Source of the DNA: Bacteroidales bacterium UBA3743
GTDB lineage: Bacteria; Bacteroidota; Bacteroidia; Bacteroidales; Paludibacteraceae
DNA length: 64,000 bases
Assembly (NCBI GenBank): GCA_002371265.1
Contig: DFGT01000003.1
Location: forward strand, 1 to 64,000
Direction: 5' to 3'
How positions within the stretch are numbered: position 1 is the stretch's first letter; each line of letters opens with the position of its first letter. The position numbers were made by a program, and so were the translations under genes. The notes under the pieces are model-generated. The model was given only the letters and a program-made list of their open reading frames with translations. It was not told where the DNA came from and did no database searches. Positions 1-8,278 of this stretch are shown here, in pieces.

Positions 1-693
1 CCGCAGCCGATTTATGAGCCAGATCTGACACCTCAATATGTGGTCAATGATTATGACTGGGGATCATATGCGATGGCAACATCTAAATACCTAGATGCTC
101 AATATGAGCTCATACGAACAATTAATTTTGCGACTCGACAAGCAACTGCATTTATAGATTATAATCGTGAGGCAGCGGTTCAAGGGGTTTATGAAAATAT
201 GGCTATAGCCAGTGCTCAAGCTAATGCGGCGGCAAAAGCGGTAGGGGACGCTGGAAAAAATGCATTAGTTTCAAATAATTGCTATGCCGTTGTTGTTAAT
301 GGGGAGCTTCAGAAACAGAAATTCTCAACATTTGACAAAATCAATATGACAGTAACAGGCACAAACGCCGTAATAACAAATGCTGATTTTATGCTTTATT
401 GTGAAGAAATAAAATTGGCTTCGGATTACGGAAGAATTGGCAAGGCAATGTCTGTTGGAGGCAAAGCTTTTGGAGTTGTAGGAGGTGTATTCGGGATGGC
501 TGCAGGAGCAATCAATATTGCAGATGGTAATTATGTAAGAGGAAGTTTTGATATAGGAGTGTCAGCAGCTTCTATAGTTGCAACAATTGGTATGTCTTTC
601 GGATTATCTAATCCTGTTGGCTGGACAATAATAGGTATATCAAGTATATATTCCGTTGTAACATTAGGATATGACATTTATAAATCACATTAA
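1..693 (+). CDS. Rhs toxin tip A (C-terminal part, 5' end outside window)
   Basis: The frame is open from base 1, so only the end of a protein is seen. The first ~80 codons are identical to those of tip C (from 2429), which there follows the Rhs-core ending DPTGM, so this is the variable tip of an Rhs/polymorphic toxin. The last ~85 residues are hydrophobic and Gly/Ala-rich with a conserved stretch (GNYVRGSFDIG, then NPVGWTIIG) shared with tip C. That composition and the membrane protein encoded next (705-1121) suggest a membrane-inserting toxin; this is inference. No nuclease or deaminase motif is visible. Whether it belongs to a full-length rhs gene or is another orphan tip cannot be told from this window. 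Confidence 0.7.
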   Translation, partial: PQPIYEPDLTPQYVVNDYDWGSYAMATSKYLDAQYELIRTINFATRQATAFIDYNREAAVQGVYENMAIASAQANAAAKAVGDAGKNALVSNNCYAVVVNGELQKQKFSTFDKINMTVTGTNAVITNADFMLYCEEIKLASDYGRIGKAMSVGGKAFGVVGGVFGMAAGAINIADGNYVRGSFDIGVSAASIVATIGMSFGLSNPVGWTIIGISSIYSVVTLGYDIYKSH

Positions 694-704
694 TTATATT
701 ATGT

Positions 705-1121
705 ATGAAAGAGTTTTTGTATAAAAATTTGTCTAATCTGTATCATACTTATGTAGAGAAAAATGGAACAATTAATGGTGCAAGCTCATTATTAAGTTTT
801 TTTTTCGGATTTGTTTTCATGGCTACATTTCTTCTTTTTCTTGTTTATTTAGAGAAAAAATGGGATCTTGATTGCTTTTCATATTATACAAGTCTTTTTC
901 GTATTGAGATAAGTCAATTGGAAAGAATAAACATAATGCCTAGTCTTATTCCTCCATATTTATTGGGGTATTTATGCACATATTTCTTTTTGACTCATAA
1001 TAAAAGAGAAGAAAAGATATACAACATGTATGATATATGTGATAAAAAAATGGGAATTTTATTCTTTTTTCTGTACGCATATATTCCACTTATTTTATTA
1101 ATTATATTGATAATTATTTAG
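705..1121 (+). CDS. Putative membrane immunity protein for tip A
   Basis: A 138-residue protein starting 11 bp after tip A. It has three likely membrane segments (about residues 29-49, 76-96 and 115-138) and a short cytoplasmic or periplasmic loop. It is clearly related to the protein at 3105-3545: both have FRIE followed by LER, then YDICD or YDVCD, then a terminal hydrophobic helix. Each follows a toxin tip of the same family. Position, size and co-variation with the toxin make immunity the best guess. Immunity proteins of pore-forming colicins are likewise small integral membrane proteins, but no sequence kinship to them is claimed. Confidence 0.6.
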   Translation: MKEFLYKNLSNLYHTYVEKNGTINGASSLLSFFFGFVFMATFLLFLVYLEKKWDLDCFSYYTSLFRIEISQLERINIMPSLIPPYLLGYLCTYFFLTHNKREEKIYNMYDICDKKMGILFFFLYAYIPLILLIILIII

Positions 1122-1189
1122 TTTTATACTTTGTCTTTTGCCAAAGTATGATTTTGGATTTTTCCAAAGGGCGAAGCCCTTGCCTCACC

Positions 1190-1332
1190 CCTTCCGCGAG
1201 CCCGCAAGGGCGAGCGGAAATGATTGAGGAATCGTCTGCGAGCCAGCCACATGCAGTTTCCTAAGTCCCGATCCGCTCATCGCAGACGAAGGCAACTGGC
1301 TCAACTACAACCGCTACCTCTACTGCCTAGGC
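1190..1332 (+). repeat. Rhs-core stub repeat, copy 1 (143 bp)
   Basis: Direct repeat of 3587-3729 with about five differences. The first part is non-coding and holds the hairpin CCGCGAGCCC-GCAA-GGGCGAGCGG. The second part reads, from 1261 in frame with tip B, as the conserved end of an Rhs core (LSPDPLIADEGNW, NYNRYLYCLGNP). A stop at 1225 and lack of a start codon show that this is a fragment, probably the homology arm by which tips recombine with a full rhs gene. Confidence 0.85.
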
Positions 1333-1338
1333 AATCCT

Positions 1339-2127
1339 GTGAAGTTTGCCGATCCGACGGGAATGCAGATCGTCACCCCATCAGATTTGCCTCTCACAGG
1401 TCCGACAGGAGTAGTGCCGCAAAATGGAGGAGGGTTCGGAATTGTGAACATGAATTGGACATACGACGATTACAGTCAGAGTTATATCATGTCGTATGGC
1501 TTTTCTGATTTCGTCGTGAATGGCACCAACAATTCCAATGATTATTTCGTAAACTATGCTTTATCAGGCAACGCGGCTTATGCTTCTTCTGTCACCGCCG
1601 ACCACAAAAATGCGATTGATTGGCAGATCGCTAATGCAAGTGCAAAGGCGAGCGAAAGTAGTTGGCGAGACATCTGGCAAGCAGGAGTGAATGGATTGCA
1701 GACATTAAGTTATGGTTTGGATACATGGGGAACGGTTTGTTTGATTGCGGCTCCTTTCACGGAAGGAGCTTCTTTGCCATTGTCTGCAATTTTCTATACA
1801 GCTGGAACGGTCGTTGGTGTTGTTGGAGATGTTGCAAATACTATTGTATTATCCTATTACGATGATAATTTTGCAAGTGGCATAATGACATTGGGGATTT
1901 CTGTAGGCTTTTCTTTATTAATGAATAAAGCACCTAAAGCATATAAGCAAGAATTGACAAAAGCAGCAGAATTAAAAGCAAAAAGATTATGTAAATCAAT
2001 GGATGAATATATGGATCATATAGACAGACAGATGGTCTACTTTTCTCATTCAATTAATACTATGGGAGCTGTATTTGATAAATATTTAGATGTCTTAAAC
2101 TCATATATTCCTTCAATTATAAAATGA
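1339..2127 (+). CDS. Rhs orphan toxin tip B
   Basis: The frame continues from an Rhs-core stub (from 1258) through VKFADPTGM into a variable tip of about 255 residues. The GTG at 1339 is an internal Val codon of the core rather than a convincing start, and no promoter is seen, so the tip is probably silent until recombined onto a complete Rhs protein. Residues ~125-195 are a hydrophobic Gly/Ala-rich block (LIAAPFTEGASLPLSAIF, then GTVVGVVGDVAN), followed by a Lys-rich amphipathic tail. It is not visibly related to tips A and C, but also looks membrane-active. The next gene probably encodes its immunity protein. Confidence 0.65.
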   Translation: MKFADPTGMQIVTPSDLPLTGPTGVVPQNGGGFGIVNMNWTYDDYSQSYIMSYGFSDFVVNGTNNSNDYFVNYALSGNAAYASSVTADHKNAIDWQIANASAKASESSWRDIWQAGVNGLQTLSYGLDTWGTVCLIAAPFTEGASLPLSAIFYTAGTVVGVVGDVANTIVLSYYDDNFASGIMTLGISVGFSLLMNKAPKAYKQELTKAAELKAKRLCKSMDEYMDHIDRQMVYFSHSINTMGAVFDKYLDVLNSYIPSIIK

Positions 2128-2133
2128 TAGATA

Positions 2134-2316
2134 ATGAAAAATGTTTTTTGTGCAATAATCGGCATTGCGATTTTCGGGCTAATGGGGAAAAGTGCTTATA
2201 ATAGTGCTAAAGAAAAGGATATGATGCAATATAAATTTATCGGCATTTTTATAGTTTGCATTATTGCTGTTTTATTTTCTATTTTTATGTTGATTCTCTC
2301 AATCAATAAATTATAG
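2134..2316 (+). CDS. Small two-helix membrane protein, putative immunity to tip B
   Basis: A 60-residue protein starting 6 bp after tip B, with two hydrophobic helices (about residues 3-15 and 35-57) separated by a charged stretch. Its stop codon lies 2 bp before the next Rhs-core stub. No family recognised. Immunity is inferred only from position and membrane topology. Confidence 0.5.
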   Translation: MKNVFCAIIGIAIFGLMGKSAYNSAKEKDMMQYKFIGIFIVCIIAVLFSIFMLILSINKL

Positions 2317-2353
2317 GAATTACAACCGCTACCTCTACTGCCTTGGCAATCCT

Positions 2354-3097
2354 GTGAAGTTTGCCGATCCGACGGGAATGGAAGTGAACAACTATCATGA
2401 TGTGGAGGGTGTTTTGCCAAGATTTGTTCCGCAGCCGATTTATGAGCCAGATCTGACACCTCAATATGTGGTCAATGATTATGACTGGGGATCATATGCG
2501 ATGGCAACATCTAAATACCTAGATGCTCAATATGAGCTCATACGAACAATTAATTTTGCGACTCGACAAGCAACTGCATTTATAGATTATAATCGTGAGG
2601 CAGCGGTTCAAGGGGTTTATGAAAATATGGCTATAGCCAGTGCTCAAGCTAATGCGGCGGCAAAAGCGGCAGGAGATGTGGGAAGAAATGCGATGAACGG
2701 AATTCCTGGTCCTACCACATTTGAAAAAGTCAGTTTGGTTTCTTCTTTAATAGGAACAAATCAATCTTTTAAAGATGCTATATTCGCTTTGGGCAAAGTA
2801 GAGTTTGGTGATTTAGGTGCCGTTGTCAAGGTCATGACAACAACCAGTACTGCTGTTGCCATTGGAGGTGCTGCCATTAGTGGTTATGGAGGATGGAAAA
2901 ATATTCGTGAAGGAAATACTGTCAGAGGCTATTTTGACATAGGTATGGCTATAGCTGGAGGTGTTGGTGCTTCAATGGTAAGTAATCTAGCTGTATTTGC
3001 TGGATGTGCATGGGCAGGGCCTGTAGGTTGGACTTTAATAGGAGTGAGCGTTGCTTATTCTGTCACATTTGCTTTTATTGATGTATTGGACAATTAA
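2354..3097 (+). CDS. Rhs orphan toxin tip C
   Basis: In frame with a shortened Rhs-core stub from 2318 (NYNRYLYCLGNPVKFADPTGM). GTG 2354 is an internal Val codon, not a convincing start. After a linker, residues ~26-105 are identical to the beginning of tip A. Beyond that the sequence changes abruptly, yet the C-terminus is homologous to tip A (GNTVRGYFDIG, GPVGWTLIG, then YSV). The Gly/Ala-rich hydrophobic end (residues ~160-240) suggests membrane insertion. It is followed by a paralogue of tip A's immunity candidate. The absence of a start makes it a displaced cassette. Confidence 0.7.
   Translation: MKFADPTGMEVNNYHDVEGVLPRFVPQPIYEPDLTPQYVVNDYDWGSYAMATSKYLDAQYELIRTINFATRQATAFIDYNREAAVQGVYENMAIASAQANAAAKAAGDVGRNAMNGIPGPTTFEKVSLVSSLIGTNQSFKDAIFALGKVEFGDLGAVVKVMTTTSTAVAIGGAAISGYGGWKNIREGNTVRGYFDIGMAIAGGVGASMVSNLAVFAGCAWAGPVGWTLIGVSVAYSVTFAFIDVLDN
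2429..2668 (+). repeat. 240-bp copy of the pre-toxin linker at 1-240
   Basis: Bases 2429-2668 match 1-240 with no difference that I could see by eye, and then diverge abruptly (GGTAGGGGACG versus GGCAGGAGATG). The repeat codes for the linker between Rhs core and toxin end in tips A and C. Perfect identity next to diverged toxin ends indicates recent duplication or gene conversion. Confidence 0.9.
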
Positions 3098-3104
3098 AAA
3101 TAAT

Positions 3105-3545
3105 ATGAAAAAAATCAAAATTTACATTGAAAAGATTGTCGCCAATCATATGAATTTATGGAAGAAGGCATACGGAAATTATTCTGGAGCTTGCTTTAAT
3201 TTTGCTTGGCAATATTCATTATCATTATCAATGTCTTTTTACATAGCTCTTGCTATATTAGGGGAAGTCACTGGGACTGATATTTTTGAATCTTATAATG
3301 ACTTTTTCAGAATAGAATGGAGTAGTCTTGAACGCTTCAATCTGGCTTTGGCTGTTTTGACTCCTTATGGTATATCCATTATAGCATTGTATTCTTTTCT
3401 GAAATACAAAGACAGATATATTAGGTTGTCTGAGAAATATGATGTGTGTGATCCTTTAAAAGATTTTTTTAACCTCTTAAAAAGCTTTATTCCTGTTGTA
3501 ATATTAGCTATTTGTTTAGGCGTTGCTACATCATTAATGGGTTAA
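3105..3545 (+). CDS. Putative membrane immunity protein for tip C
   Basis: ATG 3105 lies 7 bp after tip C and gives 146 residues; starts further upstream overlap the toxin. The sequence has about three hydrophobic segments (residues ~30-55, 80-100, 120-145). It aligns with the 705-1121 product around FRIEWSSLER and KYDVCD. Sequence similarity between both toxin pair members (A/C) and both partner membrane proteins supports a matched toxin-immunity family. No known immunity family was recognised. Confidence 0.6.
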   Translation: MKKIKIYIEKIVANHMNLWKKAYGNYSGACFNFAWQYSLSLSMSFYIALAILGEVTGTDIFESYNDFFRIEWSSLERFNLALAVLTPYGISIIALYSFLKYKDRYIRLSEKYDVCDPLKDFFNLLKSFIPVVILAICLGVATSLMG

Positions 3546-3586
3546 ATAGTATGTTTATCTTCATTTCCTGATGATTCCAATTCCAT

Positions 3587-3729
3587 CCTTCCGCGAGCCC
3601 GCAAGGGCGAGCGGAAATGATTGAGGAATCATCTACGAGCCAGCCACATGCAGTTTCCTAAGCCCCGATCCGCTCATCGCAGACGAAGGCAACTGGCTCA
3701 ACTACAACCGCTACCTCTATTGTCTAGGC
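3587..3729 (+). repeat. Rhs-core stub repeat, copy 2, cut off at patatin gene
   Basis: Second copy of 1190-1332, with the same non-coding hairpin and the same Rhs-core coding fragment. It stops at CTAGGC (3729), just where the stop codon of the convergent lipase gene begins (3731). No toxin tip follows. This is the distal scar of the tip archive: either the tip was lost or this is the original 3' boundary of the rhs gene. Confidence 0.85.
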
Positions 3730-3730
3730 T

Positions 3731-4579
3731 TTACATTTCTAGGAATTTCTTCAACTCCTCCATCTTCTCCTTTGCCGCTTCCCTTCCCATTTGGTAGACA
3801 TGCCTCATTTTTGTCTCATCTTGTTCGATGCGTCCGATCGGCAACTCTTCTTCCGGGTAGATTAGAAATGTATTTCCTAGTCGTTCCTGCTCTGAAAGGT
3901 AATTCAATTCTCTGTTATACATATGATGGCGTGTGGCAAGGGCATTTGCGATAGCTGGTGTTTCCCGTAGTAGCCAACGGAAAAGTGACATTCCTTTCGG
4001 ACTCTTTTTCTTGAATCCTTTTGGTTGGGTGAGGATGACGACGTTGCGGCCGTATCCTTGCTGTTGGAAATATTCCAAAGGTATGGAATCTGCCATTCCA
4101 CCGTCTAACAATCTTTTCCCATTTATACAGACTGGTCTAGAAATGATTGGCAATGAGGCTGAGGCACGAACCCAATCTAGGGCTTCGTGGTCGATCTTAG
4201 GCAATTTGTGGTAGATCGCTTTTCCTGTGTCGACGTCGGTACAGACCACATGAAACTCCATTGGATTGTTTTCGTAGGTGTCGAAGTCGACGGGATCCAA
4301 ATCGACTGGCATGATGTGATAACTGAATTCAGCCCCTACCCAGTCGCCGGTCTTCAACAGAGATCGAATGCCCATATAACGTGGCTCATCCTTAAAGTCT
4401 ATATTGTAACGTAGAGCTCTGCCAATCTGCTTCGACTTGTAGTTGCATCCGAAACTTGCTCCTGCTGAAACTCCTACAGCACCGTCGAATTCGATGCCAT
4501 TCTCCATCATCTCGTCCATCACTCCTGCGGTAAAAAGGGCTCTCATTCCGCCACCCTCTAGCACCAAACCTTTTTTCAT
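3731..4579 (-). CDS. Patatin-like phospholipase (YjjU-type)
   Basis: 282 residues, full length for a short patatin. The oxyanion-hole motif GGGMR is at 9-13, the nucleophile motif GVSAG has Ser38, and the catalytic Asp is in DGG at 159-161, giving the complete Ser-Asp dyad of bacterial patatin lipases. The protein has no signal peptide and is expected to be cytoplasmic, acting on phospholipid or acyl esters; the substrate is unknown. The gene is divergent from the SulP gene and its 3' end abuts the Rhs-stub repeat. Confidence 0.9.
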   Translation of the reverse strand: MKKGLVLEGGGMRALFTAGVMDEMMENGIEFDGAVGVSAGASFGCNYKSKQIGRALRYNIDFKDEPRYMGIRSLLKTGDWVGAEFSYHIMPVDLDPVDFDTYENNPMEFHVVCTDVDTGKAIYHKLPKIDHEALDWVRASASLPIISRPVCINGKRLLDGGMADSIPLEYFQQQGYGRNVVILTQPKGFKKKSPKGMSLFRWLLRETPAIANALATRHHMYNRELNYLSEQERLGNTFLIYPEEELPIGRIEQDETKMRHVYQMGREAAKEKMEELKKFLEM

Positions 4580-4875
4580 CGCGTTCTTATTCCCGTAACA
4601 AATATTTAAATAATAATCGGCAAGTTATAAAGAAATTTTTAGATGTGCAAATCAAGTATGTCGATGTCGTCACATTTAATAAATCTCATTTGTTTTAAGT
4701 GCCCAAAATCCTTCCAAATTTTAGAAAATAAGGGATGGCTTTGCATAAATTTTCAGACAAGTGTGCAATAAGTTTCATTTTTGGGTGATTTTTGGTTAAA
4801 AATATTGCCGTAAAACATATATTTTTATCTTTTTTTAATAATTTTGCACCGTTTTTTTAAGAATAGATAGAAAAG
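4580..4875. other. Divergent intergenic region with SulP promoter candidate
   Basis: AT-rich spacer between two divergent genes. On the plus strand TAATTTTG at 4839-4846 fits the Bacteroidota -7 box, 30 bp before the SulP start; no clear -33 TTTG lies at the usual spacing. No coding region seen. Confidence 0.5.
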
Positions 4876-6582
4876 ATGAGTCTAAAGGAAAAAATTTTTG
4901 CTCCTAAATTTATCGACTGTCTTAAGGGTTACAACAGTGGAATGTTCACTGCTGACCTGATGGCCGGTATCGTTGTGGGCATCGTGGCAATACCGTTGGC
5001 TATTGCATTCGGTATCGCATCCGGCGTAGGTCCGGCTGAGGGTCTTATCACTGCAATCATTGCAGGATTCTTTATCGCAGTGTTGGGAGGATCCAAGGTT
5101 CAGATTGGCGGCCCTACAGGTGCGTTTATTGTGATTGTGTATGGAATCATCCAGCAACACGGATTGGCGGGATTGATGATCGCCACGATTATGGCTGGTG
5201 TTATTCTGGTGTTGTTGGGCGTGTTCAAACTTGGAAACATCATCAAGTTTGTGCCTTATCCTGTCACTGTGGGATTCACAGGTGGTATCGCGCTCACAAT
5301 TTTCTCTACTCAGATGAATGATTTCTTCGGTCTTGGCATCGAGAAAGTGCCAGCAGACTTTGTTCATAAGTGGATTTGCTATTTCGAGAATTTCTCCCAT
5401 GTCAACTGGTGGGCATTCGGAGTGGCAGCGGTAAGTTTGCTTATCATCATCTTCTCTCCAAAGATTTCAAAGAAGGTGCCAGGTTCATTGGTGGCTATCA
5501 TCATCGCTACAATTGCCGTGTATTTCATCAAGGATCATGTCGACAATACAGGAATCAAGACTATCGGTGATCTTTACGAGATGCCTGCAGGATTTCCTGC
5601 TCCAAGATTCCCAGATTTCGCTTTGGCTGAAGGTCAGACATGGCTTAGCGTAATCCAGAATTTGTTCCCAGCCGCATTCACAATCGCAATGTTGGGTGCG
5701 ATCGAAAGTTTGCTTTCTGCGATTGTTGCAGACGGTGTGATTGGCGACAAACATAATTCCAACACAGAGCTTATCGGCCAGGGTGTGGCTAATATTGTTG
5801 TTCCTTTCTTCGGAGGTATTCCTGCAACAGGAGCCATTGCTCGTACAATGACAAACATCAACAATGGAGGTAAGACACCGGTTGCAGGTGTGATTCATTG
5901 CGTGATCCTCACATTGGTTTTGCTTTTCTTGGGCGACTTGGTTAAGTTGATTCCAATGCCATGTTTGGCGGCTGTCCTAGTGATGGTATCCTACAACATG
6001 AGTGGATGGAAGACATTCGTTTCATTGTCGAAGAATCCGAAGTCGGATTTCTCTGTACTTCTTACTACATTCTTCTTGACAGTTATCTTCGACCTTACAA
6101 TCGCAATCGAGATTGGTTTGCTACTTGCATTGGTTTTGTTCCTACGTCGTACAAACGAATCTTCAGTTGTGAGAGTGTTTGGCAAGGAAATCGACCCAAG
6201 CGACAATACAGACCTGCAGCTTCATGAGGAGAAACTTGTGGTGCCAGACGGAGTGGGAGTTTATGAAATCGACGGACCATACTTCTTTGGTGTCGCTACT
6301 AAGTTTGATGATGTGATGAGTGCTGTGGCGGAGACACCAAAGGTGAGAATCATCCGTATGAGAAAAGTTCCATTCATCGACTCGACAGGTATGCACAACC
6401 TTTCTGAGCTATGCCAGCAATCACACAAGGCTGGTATTCAGGTGATCCTTTCAGGAGTAAACAACCACGTCCACGCAACTCTTCATAAGGCAGGTGTGGA
6501 CAAGATTATCGGAGAGGAATACATCTGTGCTAATATCAACATCGCGTTGGAGAAGGCTGCGGAATACGTAAAAAACAATTAA
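4876..6582 (+). CDS. SulP-family anion transporter with STAS domain
   Basis: 568 residues, usual size. The first ~420 residues form the SLC26/SulP membrane core, with typical segments such as DLMAGIVVGIVAIPLAIAFG near the start and GGIPATGAIART in the middle. The C-terminal ~120 residues are a STAS domain with the conserved DSTG motif (Asp502, Ser503). The family moves bicarbonate, sulfate or other anions across the inner membrane, usually with Na+ or H+; the substrate is not evident here. It stands alone and ends before a strong terminator. Confidence 0.93.
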   Translation: MSLKEKIFAPKFIDCLKGYNSGMFTADLMAGIVVGIVAIPLAIAFGIASGVGPAEGLITAIIAGFFIAVLGGSKVQIGGPTGAFIVIVYGIIQQHGLAGLMIATIMAGVILVLLGVFKLGNIIKFVPYPVTVGFTGGIALTIFSTQMNDFFGLGIEKVPADFVHKWICYFENFSHVNWWAFGVAAVSLLIIIFSPKISKKVPGSLVAIIIATIAVYFIKDHVDNTGIKTIGDLYEMPAGFPAPRFPDFALAEGQTWLSVIQNLFPAAFTIAMLGAIESLLSAIVADGVIGDKHNSNTELIGQGVANIVVPFFGGIPATGAIARTMTNINNGGKTPVAGVIHCVILTLVLLFLGDLVKLIPMPCLAAVLVMVSYNMSGWKTFVSLSKNPKSDFSVLLTTFFLTVIFDLTIAIEIGLLLALVLFLRRTNESSVVRVFGKEIDPSDNTDLQLHEEKLVVPDGVGVYEIDGPYFFGVATKFDDVMSAVAETPKVRIIRMRKVPFIDSTGMHNLSELCQQSHKAGIQVILSGVNNHVHATLHKAGVDKIIGEEYICANINIALEKAAEYVKNN

Positions 6583-6669
6583 AACAGACGAGAATGTTTA
6601 TCTGATCTGTCAGACTGGGGCTAAACCCTGTGTCTGCTGATTCTGACATAAATTGTTGTTTTGCTGATG

Positions 6670-6711
6670 AAAAAGCACCATCGTTCAGGAATGAATGACG
6701 GTGCTTTTTTT
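6670..6711 (+). terminator. Intrinsic terminator after SulP gene
   Basis: Hairpin AAAAGCACC...GGTGCTTTTTTT with an imperfect extended stem and a T-run. It is near-symmetrical and could act on both strands. Confidence 0.85.
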
Positions 6712-6780
6712 AATTCATAATTCGTAATGCATAATTCATAATGCATTCTGACAAAAATGGAATTCTATGGCCTCATGATT

Positions 6781-6842
6781 CGAGGTTTGTTAAGGGCGGA
6801 ACGCCCTAACCTCTTTCCAAATGCGAGCCGTAAGGCGAGCAC
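6781..6842 (+). repeat. MITE-like half element (two-hairpin repeat), copy 1
   Basis: Contains TTGTTAAGGGCGGAACGCCC followed by GCGAGCCGTAAGGCGAGC, the two conserved hairpins found again near 21243, 32871, 34768 and 63984. The second hairpin would, as RNA, close with a GUAA (GNRA) tetraloop and a tandem G-A mismatch. It lies in the convergent gap between the SulP gene and thiL. The rest of that gap (6583-7151) holds two terminators and AT-rich filler, with no gene. Confidence 0.75.
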
Positions 6843-7097
6843 ATATAATTTAACGTGAGTTTGATGAATTTAACAAATTGATTATTTGATAATTAAAATC
6901 ATTTTATGTGATTTTAAAATAAAAAACGTATGACAACAACATGAAATAATTTATTCCCTACGGGAAAACGTGATGTCATCGGCATATTATCCTATCTACC
7001 TATATTTAATCACTACGTGATATCCTTAATGATAACATAGGAACATTCCCCTTTAGGGGATATATTTAGTAATTGATGAAAATGGATGGAAATAAAC

Positions 7098-7124
7098 AAA
7101 AAAAGACGGAGCATAACCCCGTCT
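7098..7124 (-). terminator. Intrinsic terminator after thiL
   Basis: On the minus strand: AGACGG, loop, CCGTCT followed by a run of seven T. It lies 28 bp beyond the thiL stop. Confidence 0.85.
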
Positions 7125-7151
7125 AATTTCGCATTCTGCATTTGTAATTTA

Positions 7152-8201
7152 TCATTTTTGCAAAGAATTCCATCCTTGAGCCTGGATGTCGATCTCTCCG
7201 CCTCCACGTGTGATCATTCGTGCACCAAGGTTTTCGGCAGTGATATGTCCGATGATTTTGATGTCAGGGCGTGGCACACCAGGAAGAGTGACTTCAGTCA
7301 ATGCTTTGAATGTGTCGTGCATTGAAAGAGGAATAGTGAACAGAAGTTCATAATCCTCACCGCCGTTCATCGCTGCCATTGTCATGTTCATATTCATCTC
7401 CTCAGCCATCTGAGCTGTCAGGTAGTCGATAGGAATACGGTCCTCATATATTCGGCAACCTACGTGGCTCGCTTTGCAGATGTGAAGCAGTTCAGACGAC
7501 AAACCGTCGGAGATGTCCATCATGGATGTTGGCACGACGTTGATACGCTCCAACGACTCTATGATATCCTTTCTCGCTCTTGGCTTCAACTGACGCTCTA
7601 TCAAATATTCTTTGCCTGCGAAATCTGGATCGGAACCCTTGCCTGAGTTGAATACCTCTTTTTCTCTTTCAAGAAGTAGCAAACCCATATATGCGGCACC
7701 AAGATCACCTGTCACACAAATCAAATCAGTGTCTTTTGCACCACTACGTTTTACGATCTTTCCTTCTTCTCCTTCACCGATGCATGTGATGCTTATGGTA
7801 AGTCCGGTCAGTGATGCTGTTGTGTCGCCGCCGATCAGATCCACACCGTGCTCTTCACATGCGATCTTCATGCCGGCGTAAAGTTCGTCAAGATCCTCCA
7901 CACATAGTTTTGAACTCACTCCAAGTCCTACGACCATCTGTTTTGGTTTGCCGTTCATTGCGTAGACGTCGGAGAAATTGACGATCGCTGATTTGTAGCC
8001 CAAATGTAGGAGAGGGCAGTAGGTGAGGTCGAAATGCACACCTTCAAGCAGCAAATCCTTCGTCACCAATGTTTTCTTGCCTGTATAGTCGAGTATGGCA
8101 CAGTCGTCGCCAACAGCCAATTCCGTCGACTTGTTCACGATAGGGAACTCCTTCGTAAGTCTGTCGATCAATCCAAATTCTCCAAGTTCTTTAATCTGCA
8201 T
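7152..8201 (-). CDS. thiL: Thiamine-monophosphate kinase
   Basis: 349 residues, normal length. The N-terminal AIR-synthase-like fold carries the metal/nucleotide motifs VGDDCAIL and LVTKDLLLEGVHF, then NFSDVYAMNG and GGDTT; the C-terminal part has MDISDGLSSEL and NGGEDYELLF, all diagnostic for ThiL. The enzyme phosphorylates thiamine monophosphate to the cofactor thiamine diphosphate in the cytoplasm. No other thiamine gene is near. The gene follows a Mur ligase gene on the same strand, from which a 28-bp palindrome separates it. Confidence 0.95.
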   Translation of the reverse strand: MQIKELGEFGLIDRLTKEFPIVNKSTELAVGDDCAILDYTGKKTLVTKDLLLEGVHFDLTYCPLLHLGYKSAIVNFSDVYAMNGKPKQMVVGLGVSSKLCVEDLDELYAGMKIACEEHGVDLIGGDTTASLTGLTISITCIGEGEEGKIVKRSGAKDTDLICVTGDLGAAYMGLLLLEREKEVFNSGKGSDPDFAGKEYLIERQLKPRARKDIIESLERINVVPTSMMDISDGLSSELLHICKASHVGCRIYEDRIPIDYLTAQMAEEMNMNMTMAAMNGGEDYELLFTIPLSMHDTFKALTEVTLPGVPRPDIKIIGHITAENLGARMITRGGGEIDIQAQGWNSLQK

Positions 8202-8226
8202 AGTTTCTTAATTAGCTTATATCACA

Positions 8227-8254
8227 AAGGAGACGTGAATATTCACGTCTCCTT
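8227..8254. terminator. Perfect 28-bp palindrome between Mur ligase gene and thiL
   Basis: AAGGAGACGTGAAT followed by its exact reverse complement. It lies 24 bp after the Mur ligase stop and 25 bp before thiL. There is no long T-run on either strand, so it is a weak terminator, an RNA processing stem or a protein-binding site. Confidence 0.5.
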
Positions 8255-8278
8255 GCAAAATTATCAATATTTTTCGGA

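Noticed and set aside
1224..1508. 94-residue Arg/His-rich plus-strand protein
   Set aside because: Out of frame with the Rhs core and tip B over the same DNA; product is low complexity.
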